Positions 1 to 8,972 of a stretch of DNA of 64,000 nucleotides are shown here, piece after piece. The notes under the pieces are model-generated. The model saw only the letters and a program-made list of their open reading frames with translations, was not told where the DNA came from and did not search any database. Both the position numbers and the translations under genes were made by a program. The stretch spans positions 1-64,000 of the forward strand of contig CALRQC020000003.1 of the NCBI GenBank assembly GCA_943370215.1, in the 5' to 3' direction. Positions within the stretch are counted from its first letter, which is position 1, and every line of letters begins with the position of its first letter. Source of the DNA: Niveispirillum sp943370215. Lineage in GTDB: Bacteria; Pseudomonadota; Alphaproteobacteria; Azospirillales; Azospirillaceae.

Positions 1-156
1 GGTGCCATCCAGCATCTGGCCGGCATGAAGGACAGCAAGGTCATTGTCGCCATCAACAAGGATGAAGAGGCGCCGATGTTCCAGGTGGCCGATTACGGCA
101 TCGTTGGCGATCTGTTCAAGATCGTCCCCGAACTGACCGCCGCTCTGGCAAAGTAA
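1..156 (+). CDS. etfA: Electron transfer flavoprotein subunit alpha, C-terminal fragment
   Basis: Only the last 51 codons lie in the window; the gene starts upstream of position 1. The peptide contains the FAD-binding C-terminal signature of EtfA (QHLAGMKDSKVIVAINKD, then EAPMFQVADYGIVGD). EtfA with EtfB passes electrons from acyl-CoA dehydrogenases to ETF:ubiquinone oxidoreductase. It is followed on the same strand by 3-hydroxybutyryl-CoA dehydrogenase, a common alphaproteobacterial pairing in fatty-acid and polyhydroxybutyrate metabolism. Confidence 0.93.
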   Translation, partial: GAIQHLAGMKDSKVIVAINKDEEAPMFQVADYGIVGDLFKIVPELTAALAK

Positions 157-166
157 AGGGCTGTGG

Positions 167-203
167 CCGCTGCACCCGGCCCCTAAGGGGCAAGGTGCAG
201 CGG
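167..203 (+). terminator. Nested hairpin after etfA
   Basis: A 10-bp stem (CCGCTGCACC / GGTGCAGCGG) encloses a second small stem (GCCCC-TAA-GGGGC). It lies 11 bp after the etfA stop. No clear T-run follows, so termination may be imperfect and read through into the next gene. Confidence 0.5.
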
Positions 204-300
204 CGCACTTCCATATTGGACATTTGTCGCGGGGCCAATTCGCCCCCATCCGTGGCAGAATAGCCGCATAGGTTTCCAACCCGGCGCGGGGGAATAGGTT

Positions 301-1173
301 ATGATCGAGAAAGTTGGCGTTATCGGTGCGGGTCAGATGGGCAGCGGCATTGCGCAGGTCTGCGCCGTCGCAGGCCTGACGGTAAAGATATCCGATATCT
401 CTGCCGACCAACTGGCCAAGGCTGTGGCGGGTATCGGCAAGAACCTGGATCGGCAGGTCGCCAAGGGCAAGCTGTCGGTTGAGGATAAGGACGCCGCCCT
501 GGCCCGGATCGAAACCGGCACCAGCCACGCCATCTTCGCCGATTGCGATCTGGTGATCGAGGCGGCGACGGAGAGCGAGGATGTGAAGCGCCAGATCCTG
601 AAGATGCTGGTGCCGAACCTGAAGCCGTCGGCCATCATCGCCACCAATACCTCTTCCATCTCCATCACCCGGCTGGCGGCTTCCACCGACCGGCCCGGCA
701 AGTTCATGGGGATGCATTTCATGAACCCGGTGCCGGTGATGCAGTTGGTGGAGCTGATCCGCGGCATCGCCACCGATGATGATACGTTCCAGGCCATCAA
801 GGCGCTGACGCTGAAGTTGGGCAAGACGGCGGCCATCGCCGAGGATTTCCCCGCCTTCATCGTCAACCGCATCCTGCTGCCGATGATCAACGAAGCCGTC
901 TACACGCTTTATGAGGGCGTTGGGTCGGTGGAGGCCATCGACACGGCCCTGAAGCTGGGCGCCAACCACCCGATGGGGCCGCTGGAACTGGCGGATTTCA
1001 TCGGTCTGGATACCTGCCTGTCGATCATGCAGGTGCTGTATGAGGGCCTGGCGGACAGCAAGTATCGCCCGTGCCCGCTACTGGTGAAATATGTTGAGGC
1101 TGGCTGGCTGGGCCGTAAGGTCGGGCGCGGCTTCTATGATTATTCCGGCCCCACCCCGCGCCCGACGCGGTAA
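301..1173 (+). CDS. hbd: 3-hydroxybutyryl-CoA dehydrogenase
   Basis: A 290-aa protein of the usual family length. It catalyses NAD(P)-linked interconversion of 3-hydroxybutyryl-CoA and acetoacetyl-CoA in the cytoplasm. The Rossmann motif GAGQMG is at residues 9-14, the NTSS segment at 116-119 and the catalytic-region His at 139 in MHFMNP. The C-terminal helical domain (GANHPMGPLELADFIG) is typical. The position after etfA fits a fatty-acid/PHB degradation context. The start ATG follows a GGGGGAATAGGTT leader. Confidence 0.93.
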   Translation: MIEKVGVIGAGQMGSGIAQVCAVAGLTVKISDISADQLAKAVAGIGKNLDRQVAKGKLSVEDKDAALARIETGTSHAIFADCDLVIEAATESEDVKRQILKMLVPNLKPSAIIATNTSSISITRLAASTDRPGKFMGMHFMNPVPVMQLVELIRGIATDDDTFQAIKALTLKLGKTAAIAEDFPAFIVNRILLPMINEAVYTLYEGVGSVEAIDTALKLGANHPMGPLELADFIGLDTCLSIMQVLYEGLADSKYRPCPLLVKYVEAGWLGRKVGRGFYDYSGPTPRPTR

Positions 1174-1261
1174 CGGTTCGGGTCTCTCGGCGCCGCCCCG
1201 CCAGAACGGGGCGGCGCGTTTGCGCGGTGCAAGGCAATGCAGTTCTGCCCTTTCGCATGAG

Positions 1262-1283
1262 ATTATTGATAATAATTATTAGT
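1262..1283. promoter_or_regulatory. Fur-box-like operator
   Basis: An AT-rich palindrome stands out from GC-rich surroundings. Its core AATAATTATT (1271-1280) is perfectly self-complementary, flanked by ATTATTGAT and AGTTAAAT, and resembles the Fur consensus built from GATAAT units. It lies 50-70 bp before a TonB siderophore receptor, where an iron-responsive repressor would be expected. Fur versus Irr/RirA cannot be settled by eye. Confidence 0.6.
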
Positions 1284-1332
1284 TAAATTATCAACACCAA
1301 CCATGGCATATTGAACGCTGTGGGGGCTGGAG

Positions 1333-3468
1333 ATGAAGTGGAAGATCGCGTTGATGCTGGGCGGTGCGCTTGCCGCCTATGGCAATGTTGCGGGGGCGGA
1401 GCAGGCCCGCGACGGCGACAAGGTGGAAGAGATTGTCGTCATCGGCACCTACACCATGCCGGACAAGATCGATACGGCCACCGGCCTGGGGCTGACCATG
1501 CGGGAAACGCCGCAATCGGTCAGCATCATCACTGCACAGCGCATCCTGGACCAGAATCTGGTCAGCATCACCGATGTGATCGACCGGGCCGCCGGCGTCT
1601 CTGCGCTGGAAACCGATGATGTCCGCAATGAATTCTATGCCCGTGGGTTTGAGATCCGGAACTATCAGGTCGATGGGGTGCCGCTGGCCTGGACGCTGGG
1701 CGGCGGGGCCGGGGAGACCATGGCCGATGTCTCCCTTTATGAACGGGTGGAGATCGTGCGCGGCGCCACCGGCCTGCTGACCGGGGCCGGGGAGCCCTCG
1801 GCCTCCGTCAATCTGGTGCGCAAACATGCCGACAGCAAGGATTGGACGGGCTATGCCGCTGCCGGCTATGGCAGTTGGAACAACTGGAACCTGTCGGGCG
1901 ATGTTGGCGGTGCCGTCACTGAAAATGGCCGCGTGCGGGTGCGCGGCGTTGTCCGCTACGAAGAAGGGGAGAGCAATGTCGATCTCTATGAGAATCGCAA
2001 GCTCGCCCTTTATGGCACGGCCGATGTGGATGTGACCGAAGACACCCTGCTGCGCGTGGGGTTCAGCCGCCAGAAAGGGGAGCCAAACGCCCCGTCCTGG
2101 GGCGCTTTGCCCACCTTCTATGCCGATGGCACGCGGACCGACTGGCCGCGCTCCAAAAGCGCCTCGGCAAGCTGGAGCTATTGGGACACGACGAACGAGA
2201 ATCTGTTCGTCTCCCTGAAGCATGAATTCAGTGACCGCTGGAGCCTGGTCGCCAATTACAACCGGATGCGCAATGCGGAGAAGAGCAAGCTGCTCTATCT
2301 CTCCGGTCTGGTCGACAAGGCGACGGGCGATATCCAGTTCAGCTATCCCTACAAGGATGACGGGCAGAGCATCCAGAACAGCTATGACGCCCAGCTCAAG
2401 GGGCAGGTGCCGCTGTTTGGCCGCGACCATGAACTGGTGCTGGGCGCGCTGCATAGCCAGCAGAAGCGCCATACCTATAGTTTCGCGGCCCTGAGCTTTC
2501 CGCCGGGCAAGGATTTCGAACATTGGAACGGGGCAACCTATCCCGACCCCGGTTTCAGCAATACCGCCAACCTGGATGTAAAGGAACAGACGGAGCAGAC
2601 CGGCTATTACGGGGCGCTGCGCCTGAATATCAGCGATGATCTGAAGCTGATCGGTGGCGGCCGCCTGTCCACCTGGAAGAAGAAGGGCGTCAGCTATCAG
2701 GTGCAAGGCGATTATGGCGATAAGAATGTTTTCATCCCCTATGCCGGCGCCCTCTATGATCTGACACCGCAACACCGGGTCTATGCCAGCTTTACGGAGA
2801 TTTTCCGGCCGCAGCCGGAACGGGACCGCACCCTGGCCCAGTTGGACCCGTTGCAGGGCCAATCCTATGAGATCGGCCTGAAAAGCGCCTTCCTGGATGA
2901 GGCGCTGCAGACCTCTGTGGCGCTGTTCCGCATCGAACAGGATAATCTGGCCGAGCCCGATATCATGCTGGTGCCGCCGGGCGGCGGCCTGCCGCAGCAG
3001 ACCTACAAGGCCGCCAAAGGCACCGTCAGCCGCGGGTTCGAACTGGAGGCCTCCGGCCAGCCTCTGGAGGGCTGGAATATCAGCGTCGGCTACAGCCAGT
3101 TCATCGCCGAAAATGCCCAAGGGGCGGCGGTGATCACCAATCAGCCGCGCAAACTGTTCAAGCTGTTCACCACCTACCGGCTGCCGGGCGCGCTGGAAGC
3201 GCTGACCATCGGCGGCGGCGTCAATTATCGCAGCAAGGTCTATTTCGATGGCACCAACCCGGTGACCGGTCTGGCGTACCGGTTCCAGCAGGATGGCTAT
3301 GTGCTGGTCGATCTGATGGCCCGCTATGCCGTGACCGAGGATGTGCAGCTTCAGCTCAACGTGGAGAACCTGTTCGACAAGACCTATTATAGCCAGACCG
3401 GTTTCTATTCGCAGTACCGTTACGGCAAGCCACGTAACTATACGGTCAGCGCCACCTATCGGTTCTGA
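1333..3468 (+). CDS. TonB-dependent siderophore receptor (FhuE/FpvA type)
   Basis: A 711-aa outer-membrane receptor for ferric siderophore uptake. The first ~22 residues form a signal peptide (MKWKIALMLGGALAAYG...). A TonB-box-like EEIVVIGT segment follows, then a plug domain with RETPQSVSIIT, the pattern of ferric-siderophore receptors, and a 22-strand-type barrel ending in aromatic YRF. There is no N-terminal signalling extension of the FecA type. The ATG at 1333 is preceded by GGGGGCTGGAG. The Fur-box-like palindrome upstream suggests iron repression. The siderophore cannot be predicted. Confidence 0.92.
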   Translation: MKWKIALMLGGALAAYGNVAGAEQARDGDKVEEIVVIGTYTMPDKIDTATGLGLTMRETPQSVSIITAQRILDQNLVSITDVIDRAAGVSALETDDVRNEFYARGFEIRNYQVDGVPLAWTLGGGAGETMADVSLYERVEIVRGATGLLTGAGEPSASVNLVRKHADSKDWTGYAAAGYGSWNNWNLSGDVGGAVTENGRVRVRGVVRYEEGESNVDLYENRKLALYGTADVDVTEDTLLRVGFSRQKGEPNAPSWGALPTFYADGTRTDWPRSKSASASWSYWDTTNENLFVSLKHEFSDRWSLVANYNRMRNAEKSKLLYLSGLVDKATGDIQFSYPYKDDGQSIQNSYDAQLKGQVPLFGRDHELVLGALHSQQKRHTYSFAALSFPPGKDFEHWNGATYPDPGFSNTANLDVKEQTEQTGYYGALRLNISDDLKLIGGGRLSTWKKKGVSYQVQGDYGDKNVFIPYAGALYDLTPQHRVYASFTEIFRPQPERDRTLAQLDPLQGQSYEIGLKSAFLDEALQTSVALFRIEQDNLAEPDIMLVPPGGGLPQQTYKAAKGTVSRGFELEASGQPLEGWNISVGYSQFIAENAQGAAVITNQPRKLFKLFTTYRLPGALEALTIGGGVNYRSKVYFDGTNPVTGLAYRFQQDGYVLVDLMARYAVTEDVQLQLNVENLFDKTYYSQTGFYSQYRYGKPRNYTVSATYRF

Positions 3469-3670
3469 TCCGCCGAGCAGCCGCAGGGGGAAGCAAATCC
3501 CCTGCGACCTCTCCTATGTGGCCCTATCCATCATATAAAAACCATTTTCATTTCATTACATCTATCAAACGAAGGAATGCCTTTGGCGGGTGAGGGGAAG
3601 ACAGGGCGCTTCTTTCGATGAAAAAGAAAGCGTCAATGTCTTTCTCTATGTTCATAAGGAGGGCGTAAAT

Positions 3671-3778
3671 ATGAAAGCCATATTAACGCATGTTTTGTCA
3701 TTTTTGCTTGGGTTCATTATATGTTTTTTGATTTTTTATTATTATATATCTCAGTTTAAAATCATGGCCGTAGACTAA
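3671..3778 (+). CDS. Small single-pass membrane protein, 35 aa
   Basis: Strong Shine-Dalgarno AAGGAGGGCG sits just before ATG 3671. The predicted peptide starts MKAILTHVLSFLLGF and continues with an almost uninterrupted hydrophobic helix (residues 5-27), ending in a short ISQFKIMAVD tail. The surrounding DNA is AT-rich compared with neighbouring genes. The longer in-frame reading from 3590 has no ribosome site, so the 35-residue start is preferred. No family is recognised; function is unknown. Confidence 0.55.
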   Translation: MKAILTHVLSFLLGFIICFLIFYYYISQFKIMAVD

Positions 3779-3837
3779 TTGCCTGTTCGGAAAATTTTAT
3801 ATTATTTCAATGCTTTACATGTTTGGACTTTCTGTAT

Positions 3838-3926
3838 CACCGTCACCCATGCTGCGGCCGGGGTCCAGTATCGTAGAGCGAAACGCCTGTGGCCCCTGGA
3901 CCCCGGCCTTCGCCGGGGTGACGGTG
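3838..3926. repeat. Palindromic intergenic repeat, family A, copy 1
   Basis: The right arm reads CTGGACCCCGGCCTTCGCCG then GGGTGACGGTG and is itself a hairpin. The left arm is a degenerate complement: ATGCTG replaces the GGCGAA segment. The core contains TCGTAGAGCG and CCTGTGG, in the same orientation as the copy at 31197-31283. Other copies are at 23553-23638 (core flipped) and 31197-31283. Confidence 0.85.
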
Positions 3927-4143
3927 AGGATGCGGTAAGGTATTGAGAATGAATAAAAATCTTTCAGACTGATACTCAGCAATGAAAATGATGCGGCTGC
4001 AAATCCCCTGCGGCCCCCGCATATCTGGCCCCCCATCACCAAAACGCCATGTTGTCCTGATCTTTTAAACGGGCGACGGCGCTGCCCTTTTGCGGCATAG
4101 CTTCGTTGATAAGGGTATGTGCAATCAAACGGGAGCGGGGGCG

Positions 4144-5916
4144 GTGCTGGTTTCTTCCACCAATATGCGGGCGGGCCTGATCGCAGGTCTGCTGTTGCTG
4201 GCACCGCTGGCCGATGCGGCTGCTGCCCCGGCGCGGAACTTTGGTCAGGCCCTGCAGCAGCGGCTGGTGGGCGGTGTCGGCACGCCCAAGACTGACCGTG
4301 ACGGCCAGGATTTACAAATCCTGGGCCGCTTCTATGAAGGGCGCAAGCTGGCCCCGCTCTGGGTGGTGGATGGCCATCCCACACCGCGCGCCTCGGCCCT
4401 GCTGGCCCTGTTGCAGGGGGCCGATGCCGATGGGCTGGATTCGCGCCATTATGGTGTCGCCCGCATCCAGACCCTGATGGAACGGGGCGACAGCCCCGAT
4501 GCCCAGGCCGAACTGGAAGTGCTGCTGTCGCACGGCGCCCTGGATTTCGGCCGCGATCTGGCCACCGGCCGGCTGGAGCCGAGCGAGGTGGATACCGAAC
4601 TCTATATGGATAAGCGGGAGATTGACGGCCAGTTGCTGCTGACGAAGCTGGCTGACAATACCGATCCGGCGGGTGTGCTATTGCCGCTGGCCCCCTCCCG
4701 CCCGGAATATGCCCGCCTGCGCACCGCGCTCGCCCAATATCGCGCCCTGGCGGCCGCTGGCGGCTGGAAACCGGTGCCGATGGTGGAGGTTTCCCTGAAA
4801 CCGGGGGAAAGCGATGCCGAACGCCTGCCGGCCCTGCGCGACCGGCTGCGCGTCACCGGGGAGCTGGCGGCCAATGCCCCGGTGCCGGAAGACCCGGCCT
4901 TGTTCGACGAGGCGACGGTACAGGCGCTGAAACTGTTCCAACGCCGCCACGGGCTGGAACCCGATGGCGTGATGGGCAAGCAGACGGTGCTGACCCTGAA
5001 TGTGCCGGCCGATCAGCGCGCCGCCCAGATCATGATGAATCTGGAGCGCTGGCGCTGGATGCCGCGCGATCTGGGGCCGAATTACATCCTGGTCAATCTG
5101 GCCGCCTTCGGCCTGTCCATCTTTGAACATGACAAGGTGGTGCATTCGGCCCGGGTGGTGGTGGGCACCACCAGCACCCGCACCCCCGTCTTTTCCCGCA
5201 ATATGAGCTATCTGGAGGTCAATCCCTATTGGCATGTGCCCGCCAAGATCGTGCGGGACGAGATTTTCCCCAAGGCCAGGAAAGACCCGTCATATCTGGC
5301 CAAGCATGATTACGAATTGCTGGCCAATGGCACGGAAGGGGCCGTCGCGGTTGATCCCGCCACCCTGGATTGGGCCCATATGAAGGGCCTGCCCTATCGC
5401 GTGCGGCAGAAGCCGGGCGACAAGAACAGCCTGGGTCGCATCAAGATGATGTTCCCCAACGAGTTCGACATCTATCTGCATGACACGCCGTCCAAGGGCC
5501 TGTTCAACCGGGCGAATCGCAGCTTCAGCCATGGCTGCATCCGGGTGGAGAACCCGTTCGATGTGGCGGAAACCATCCTGCGCCTGACCAACACCACCAG
5601 TTGGGACCGGGCCAAGCTGGACGCGGCGCTTCAGACCGGGGAACGCACCATCGTGCGGCTGAAACAGCCGATTCCCATCCACATCACCTATGTCACCGCC
5701 TTTGTGGAGGATGATGGCACGGTGGATTTCCGCTCTGACATCTATGGCCGCGATCGCAAGCTGGCCGCCGCCATGCGGGCCAGCCGGGTGAAGCTGGATG
5801 CGGTGGAGGCAGAGGCCCGCACGGCACCGGCTTCCGCCCCCCAACAGCCGGCCAATCCGGCACCCGGTTTGAACCCGGCACCCGCCGTCAGCGGAATGGG
5901 TAGCGTTACCCCTTGA
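4144..5916 (+). CDS. L,D-transpeptidase (YcbB/LdtD type) with peptidoglycan-binding domain
   Basis: A periplasmic or envelope-anchored enzyme making 3-3 peptidoglycan cross-links or attaching proteins to murein. A signal peptide (MRAGLIAGLLLLAPLADAAAA) precedes a helical scaffold domain, a PG-binding domain near residues 252-285 (QALKLFQRRHGLEPDGVMG) and the YkuD catalytic domain with SHGCIRVENP; the nucleophile is about Cys465. A Pro/Ala-rich tail ends the protein. The GTG at 4144 after GGGAGCGGGGGC is the best start; ATG at 4090, 4117 or 4165 is possible. The DUF882 protein downstream is probably also a murein enzyme. Confidence 0.88.
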   Translation: MLVSSTNMRAGLIAGLLLLAPLADAAAAPARNFGQALQQRLVGGVGTPKTDRDGQDLQILGRFYEGRKLAPLWVVDGHPTPRASALLALLQGADADGLDSRHYGVARIQTLMERGDSPDAQAELEVLLSHGALDFGRDLATGRLEPSEVDTELYMDKREIDGQLLLTKLADNTDPAGVLLPLAPSRPEYARLRTALAQYRALAAAGGWKPVPMVEVSLKPGESDAERLPALRDRLRVTGELAANAPVPEDPALFDEATVQALKLFQRRHGLEPDGVMGKQTVLTLNVPADQRAAQIMMNLERWRWMPRDLGPNYILVNLAAFGLSIFEHDKVVHSARVVVGTTSTRTPVFSRNMSYLEVNPYWHVPAKIVRDEIFPKARKDPSYLAKHDYELLANGTEGAVAVDPATLDWAHMKGLPYRVRQKPGDKNSLGRIKMMFPNEFDIYLHDTPSKGLFNRANRSFSHGCIRVENPFDVAETILRLTNTTSWDRAKLDAALQTGERTIVRLKQPIPIHITYVTAFVEDDGTVDFRSDIYGRDRKLAAAMRASRVKLDAVEAEARTAPASAPQQPANPAPGLNPAPAVSGMGSVTP

Positions 5917-6019
5917 TTGTGCTTGATTTTACGTTTTGTTCCCGGTTTCAGACGGATTAATCCCTGGGGCAATTTGTTGCTTGCCTCTCCCGCTTCGATC
6001 TGCCATCACTGCATTCGTG

Positions 6020-6038
6020 CCCCGCGATTGGCGCGGGG
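6020..6038. other. Short perfect hairpin upstream of DUF882 gene
   Basis: CCCCGCG-ATTGG-CGCGGGG, a 7-bp perfect stem about 100 bp after the transpeptidase stop and 80 bp before the next start. No T-run follows. It may be a weak terminator or leader structure. Confidence 0.35.
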
Positions 6039-6119
6039 TAAACGCTTTGTTTGTGACAAGGGAGTGTCCCCAGCGCCACGGTTGCAGGGGGCCAGAGAGA
6101 TCGGGAAAGGGCGAGGGGC

Positions 6120-6779
6120 ATGGTGGAACGGCCGAACACGACCGACCTGGGCGTCAATAATCTTGTCGGACGCGATTCGTCTCTTTCATGTGACACCACT
6201 TCCCCCTTGCCTGAGGCTTCCCGTCGGGGCTTTCTGCGCTCCCTTGGTGGCTTTGTGATGGCGGCAGGTGCCGCCATTGCGCTGCCGACCATCATCACCG
6301 ACCGGGCCGCCGCCGCCCCGCTGGGCGCCACCCGGCGCGCTGTCTCCTTTGTCTCCCCCCACACAAGGGAAAAGTTGCGCGTCACCTATTTTGCTGACGG
6401 GCGTTACCTGCCCACGGCCCTGGCGGACGTGAATGAGATGCTGCGCGACTGGCGCACCGGCGAAAAGGGCCGCATGGACCCCAAGCTGCTGGACCTGCTG
6501 TTCCAGTTGCGCCAGCGCCTGCGCACGGAAGAACCGTTCCAGGTCATCTCCGGCTATCGCTGCCCCAAGACCAACGCCATGTTGGCGGCCAAGACCGAAG
6601 GTGTGGCGACCAAGAGCCTGCATATGGAAGGCAAGGCGATCGATATCGATTTGCCCAGCCGCCAGCTTGCCCGTATCCGCCAGGCGGCGGTTGATCTGAA
6701 GCTGGGCGGTGTGGGCATCTACAGCAAGTCCAGCTTCGTGCATGTGGATACGGGACGCGTCCGCCACTGGGGCGTCTGA
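6120..6779 (+). CDS. DUF882 family protein (YcbK/M15-like), Tat-exported
   Basis: A 219-aa protein. After a ~35-residue N-terminus it carries a twin-arginine motif (SRRGFLRS) and hydrophobic segment (GGFVMAAGAAIALP), so Tat export to the periplasm is expected. The mature domain has the DUF882/peptidase M15 pattern: SGYRCPKTN, then SLHMEGKAIDID with metal-ligand-type His and Asp, and HVDTGRVRHW near the end. The family resembles zinc D,D- or L,D-carboxypeptidases; activity here is inferred. The ATG follows GCGAGGGGC. It sits about 200 bp after the L,D-transpeptidase. Confidence 0.88.
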   Translation: MVERPNTTDLGVNNLVGRDSSLSCDTTSPLPEASRRGFLRSLGGFVMAAGAAIALPTIITDRAAAAPLGATRRAVSFVSPHTREKLRVTYFADGRYLPTALADVNEMLRDWRTGEKGRMDPKLLDLLFQLRQRLRTEEPFQVISGYRCPKTNAMLAAKTEGVATKSLHMEGKAIDIDLPSRQLARIRQAAVDLKLGGVGIYSKSSFVHVDTGRVRHWGV

Positions 6780-6797
6780 CCTCGCTCTCTGACCAGC

Positions 6798-7895
6798 TTA
6801 CGGCTTGCCCTGTTCCCGCCGGGCCAGGGCCGCCAGCAGCATCAGGCTGGCCGAGTAATAATTATCCTCCGCCGTCGGCACCCCATCGGCAGGCGGGTGC
6901 AGCGGCAGGCTTTCAGCCGGCAGCACCAACGCCGCGACGGAACGGAAGCCGTTATGTTCCTGATAGTCCGATTGCCCATCGCTATACAGGTTGACCCAGC
7001 CGGGAATCGACTGGGCCCATAGGGTGCGGTAGGGGGTTGCCAACGCCGAATCCAGCAACCCGGCCCAGGCGAGATAGAGCGGGATGCGCACCGCCTCATA
7101 CCCAAAACGGGGGGGGAAGTCCGGGGCAGGGGCCAGTTCTCCATCATCGCCCAGGAACAACCAGTCGGGTGGCAACTGGTAGGTACCAAACCGGGCGCGG
7201 CGCAGCAGGGACAGGCCAGCCAGCAGGGTCGCCTGCCAAAGGGCTGCTTTTTCCATCCGCCCGGCCTGCTTTTCTGCCGCTGCCAGTTCCCGGAAGGCCG
7301 GGAAGACGAAATAGGACAGATTGATGATGGTGCCGCCGTCACGCTGGAATCCTTGCCGCGCCGGCAACAGGGCCCGCACAGCCTTTTTCTCGTCGCGCAG
7401 TAGCGATGTCTCCTGAATGGCCGCCGAAAGATCCAAGGCGGCCTGCTGATAGGCGCTGTCCTGCCAGCGACGGCTGGCGCGAAGCAATGCCCAGGCGATC
7501 AGCAGGTCGCCATCGCTGGCATTGTTGCGATCGGCAACAGGCGGGTTGGCGTCTGGCAGCCAGCGCCAACTGAACAGCCCATCCTCCGGTCGGCGCAGAT
7601 TGTTTCGGGTCCAGTCCCACAGGCTGTCGAAACTCTCCCGGTCGCCGGCAGCCTCGGCGAAGAGCATTCCCCAGCCTTGCCCCTCCGTATGGCTGACACC
7701 GCCATTACCGCTATCCACCACCCGCCCTTCCAGCCGCACGAAGCGGCGGCGATAGACGGACCAGGCGGCCTGGAAGTTATTACTTGATGTTTCCCCTACC
7801 GGTTGTGCCCAACCGGCCCTGAGAGGGACGAGACCTGCCGGGGCCAGGATGGCAACCATGGCCAGCAGATGGCGGCGGGAGGGGGAGACGATCAT
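6798..7895 (-). CDS. bcsZ: Cellulase of glycoside hydrolase family 8 (BcsZ)
   Basis: A 365-aa secreted endo-1,4-beta-glucanase that trims nascent cellulose in the periplasm. A signal peptide with Arg-Arg start (SPSRRHLLAMVAILAPAG) precedes the GH8 domain. The acid-containing motif SHTEGQGWGM places the catalytic Glu at about residue 71, and NNASDGDLLIAW holds the family Asp (about 128-130). BcsZ is normally inside bcs operons; here it lies on the opposite strand, divergent from the other bcs genes and separated by a ~570-bp AT-rich region. Confidence 0.9.
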   Translation of the reverse strand: MIVSPSRRHLLAMVAILAPAGLVPLRAGWAQPVGETSSNNFQAAWSVYRRRFVRLEGRVVDSGNGGVSHTEGQGWGMLFAEAAGDRESFDSLWDWTRNNLRRPEDGLFSWRWLPDANPPVADRNNASDGDLLIAWALLRASRRWQDSAYQQAALDLSAAIQETSLLRDEKKAVRALLPARQGFQRDGGTIINLSYFVFPAFRELAAAEKQAGRMEKAALWQATLLAGLSLLRRARFGTYQLPPDWLFLGDDGELAPAPDFPPRFGYEAVRIPLYLAWAGLLDSALATPYRTLWAQSIPGWVNLYSDGQSDYQEHNGFRSVAALVLPAESLPLHPPADGVPTAEDNYYSASLMLLAALARREQGKP

Positions 7896-8464
7896 GGTCG
7901 TGATGTTTCCAAACGCTCGTGGATACAGCAGGGACTATAAACATGCCAATCTGGTCGGCGATATGGCGGAAAGGCGCGCTCCGCCTATTTATATCGGGGT
8001 GATATTCATTGCCCCCGGAAGCGGTCAGGGTTTCCTAAAGCTTTTTATTGACATTTTATCTATCTTGAATGGTTACCTGATTGGAAAATCGATCCAAATT
8101 CATGGCAATAAATACATTTAAATAGGCTTGTGAACCAGGTGGTCGTTTTTGGAAATATAATTACATAAAATGCATTTTAATTAGAAGTTAATTCCAATTA
8201 ACAGAGTAATATATCGCCTCTAGCGATTGGCTGAGTAAACAAATTAAGTTTCCTTGAGGATATGACCTGCGTTAGGAAATAATTAACCATAAACCCTCCA
8301 TTCGCACACCGCATGACACTCATTCCCAACTTAGCCATCGAAAACAGCGCAATTTTATTCACTATAAACAAATGAAATCGATCATTTGATAACGCATTTA
8401 CACCTAATTGGGCGAGATGTGTTGTTAATATCCCGTAAACAAAGACAAAGGAAGGAGGATGGTG
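7896..8464. other. AT-rich intergenic control region of the cellulose locus
   Basis: About 570 bp without a convincing gene, clearly richer in A and T than either side. It contains a perfect inverted repeat GTTAATT-CC-AATTAAC at 8187-8202 that could be an operator. It must carry the divergent promoters of bcsZ and of the bcsR-like/bcsAB/bcsC/bcsD set. No specific -35/-10 pair was convincing. An open frame at 7849-8121 lacks coding character. Confidence 0.5.
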
Positions 8465-8839
8465 ATGGGACAAACCGGCTCTGATATTGCCCGACTTCTG
8501 GCGCAATCTGACGTTGACGGATTTGAATATCGGGATTTCGCCTCCGCCTTCGATGTGCGGCTGGAGGAAAAGTTGAAGACCATGGTGGCGCCGGTGGAGA
8601 TGCCGCAGGACGTGCCGATGTCGGCCGCGGCCATCCAGCGTCCCGCCTTTACGCGGCCGGTTAATCAAGGGGTGGCGCGGGCGGAGGCCGCGCGTCGCAC
8701 TGCGCCGTCCGCCCGGGCTGAGCGGCCTGCTGATCGTGCAAGTGCAAGTGACCGGCCGATCGATGCCTTGTTCCACCGCCTGACCACCGGGGGCGGTTCG
8801 GATCAAAAGCTGCCGGCGCTGTTCGCCCGACTGCGTTAA
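8465..8839 (+). CDS. Small BcsR-like cellulose biosynthesis protein
   Basis: A 124-aa protein opening the bcs operon. Residues ~5-25 (DIARLLAQSDVDGFEYRDFA) resemble the conserved segment of BcsR (YhjR), which has a D-I-x-x-L helix followed by an acidic-aromatic D-Y-x-D motif. The middle is Ala/Arg/Pro-rich and probably disordered. The C-terminus (DALFHRLTTGGG ... LPALFARLR) has two similar LF-x-RL motifs, perhaps docking peptides. GGAGG at 8454-8458 favours the ATG at 8465 over 8459. No bcsQ is seen here. The family assignment is tentative; an alternative is BcsP/BcsO-like. Confidence 0.6.
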   Translation: MGQTGSDIARLLAQSDVDGFEYRDFASAFDVRLEEKLKTMVAPVEMPQDVPMSAAAIQRPAFTRPVNQGVARAEAARRTAPSARAERPADRASASDRPIDALFHRLTTGGGSDQKLPALFARLR

Positions 8840-8972
8840 CGCCCGTCCTGGAGGGGGCACCCGCCTGGTAGCGGCCCGCTCCATATCTGCTTGATCCCAT
8901 CCTTTTCCTGGTCGCGCCGGCTCCGGAATTCCGGGCCGGTTACCGGCATTATGTCCTGGCGGTGCCCGTCCC

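Noticed and set aside
1291..3120. A 609-codon minus-strand frame opposite the TonB receptor
   Set aside because: The plus strand has a full signal peptide, TonB box and barrel end; the opposite frame has none of these.
7849..8121. A 90-codon frame in the bcsZ upstream region
   Set aside because: Begins inside the bcsZ coding region on the other strand, has no ribosome site and no recognisable domain.
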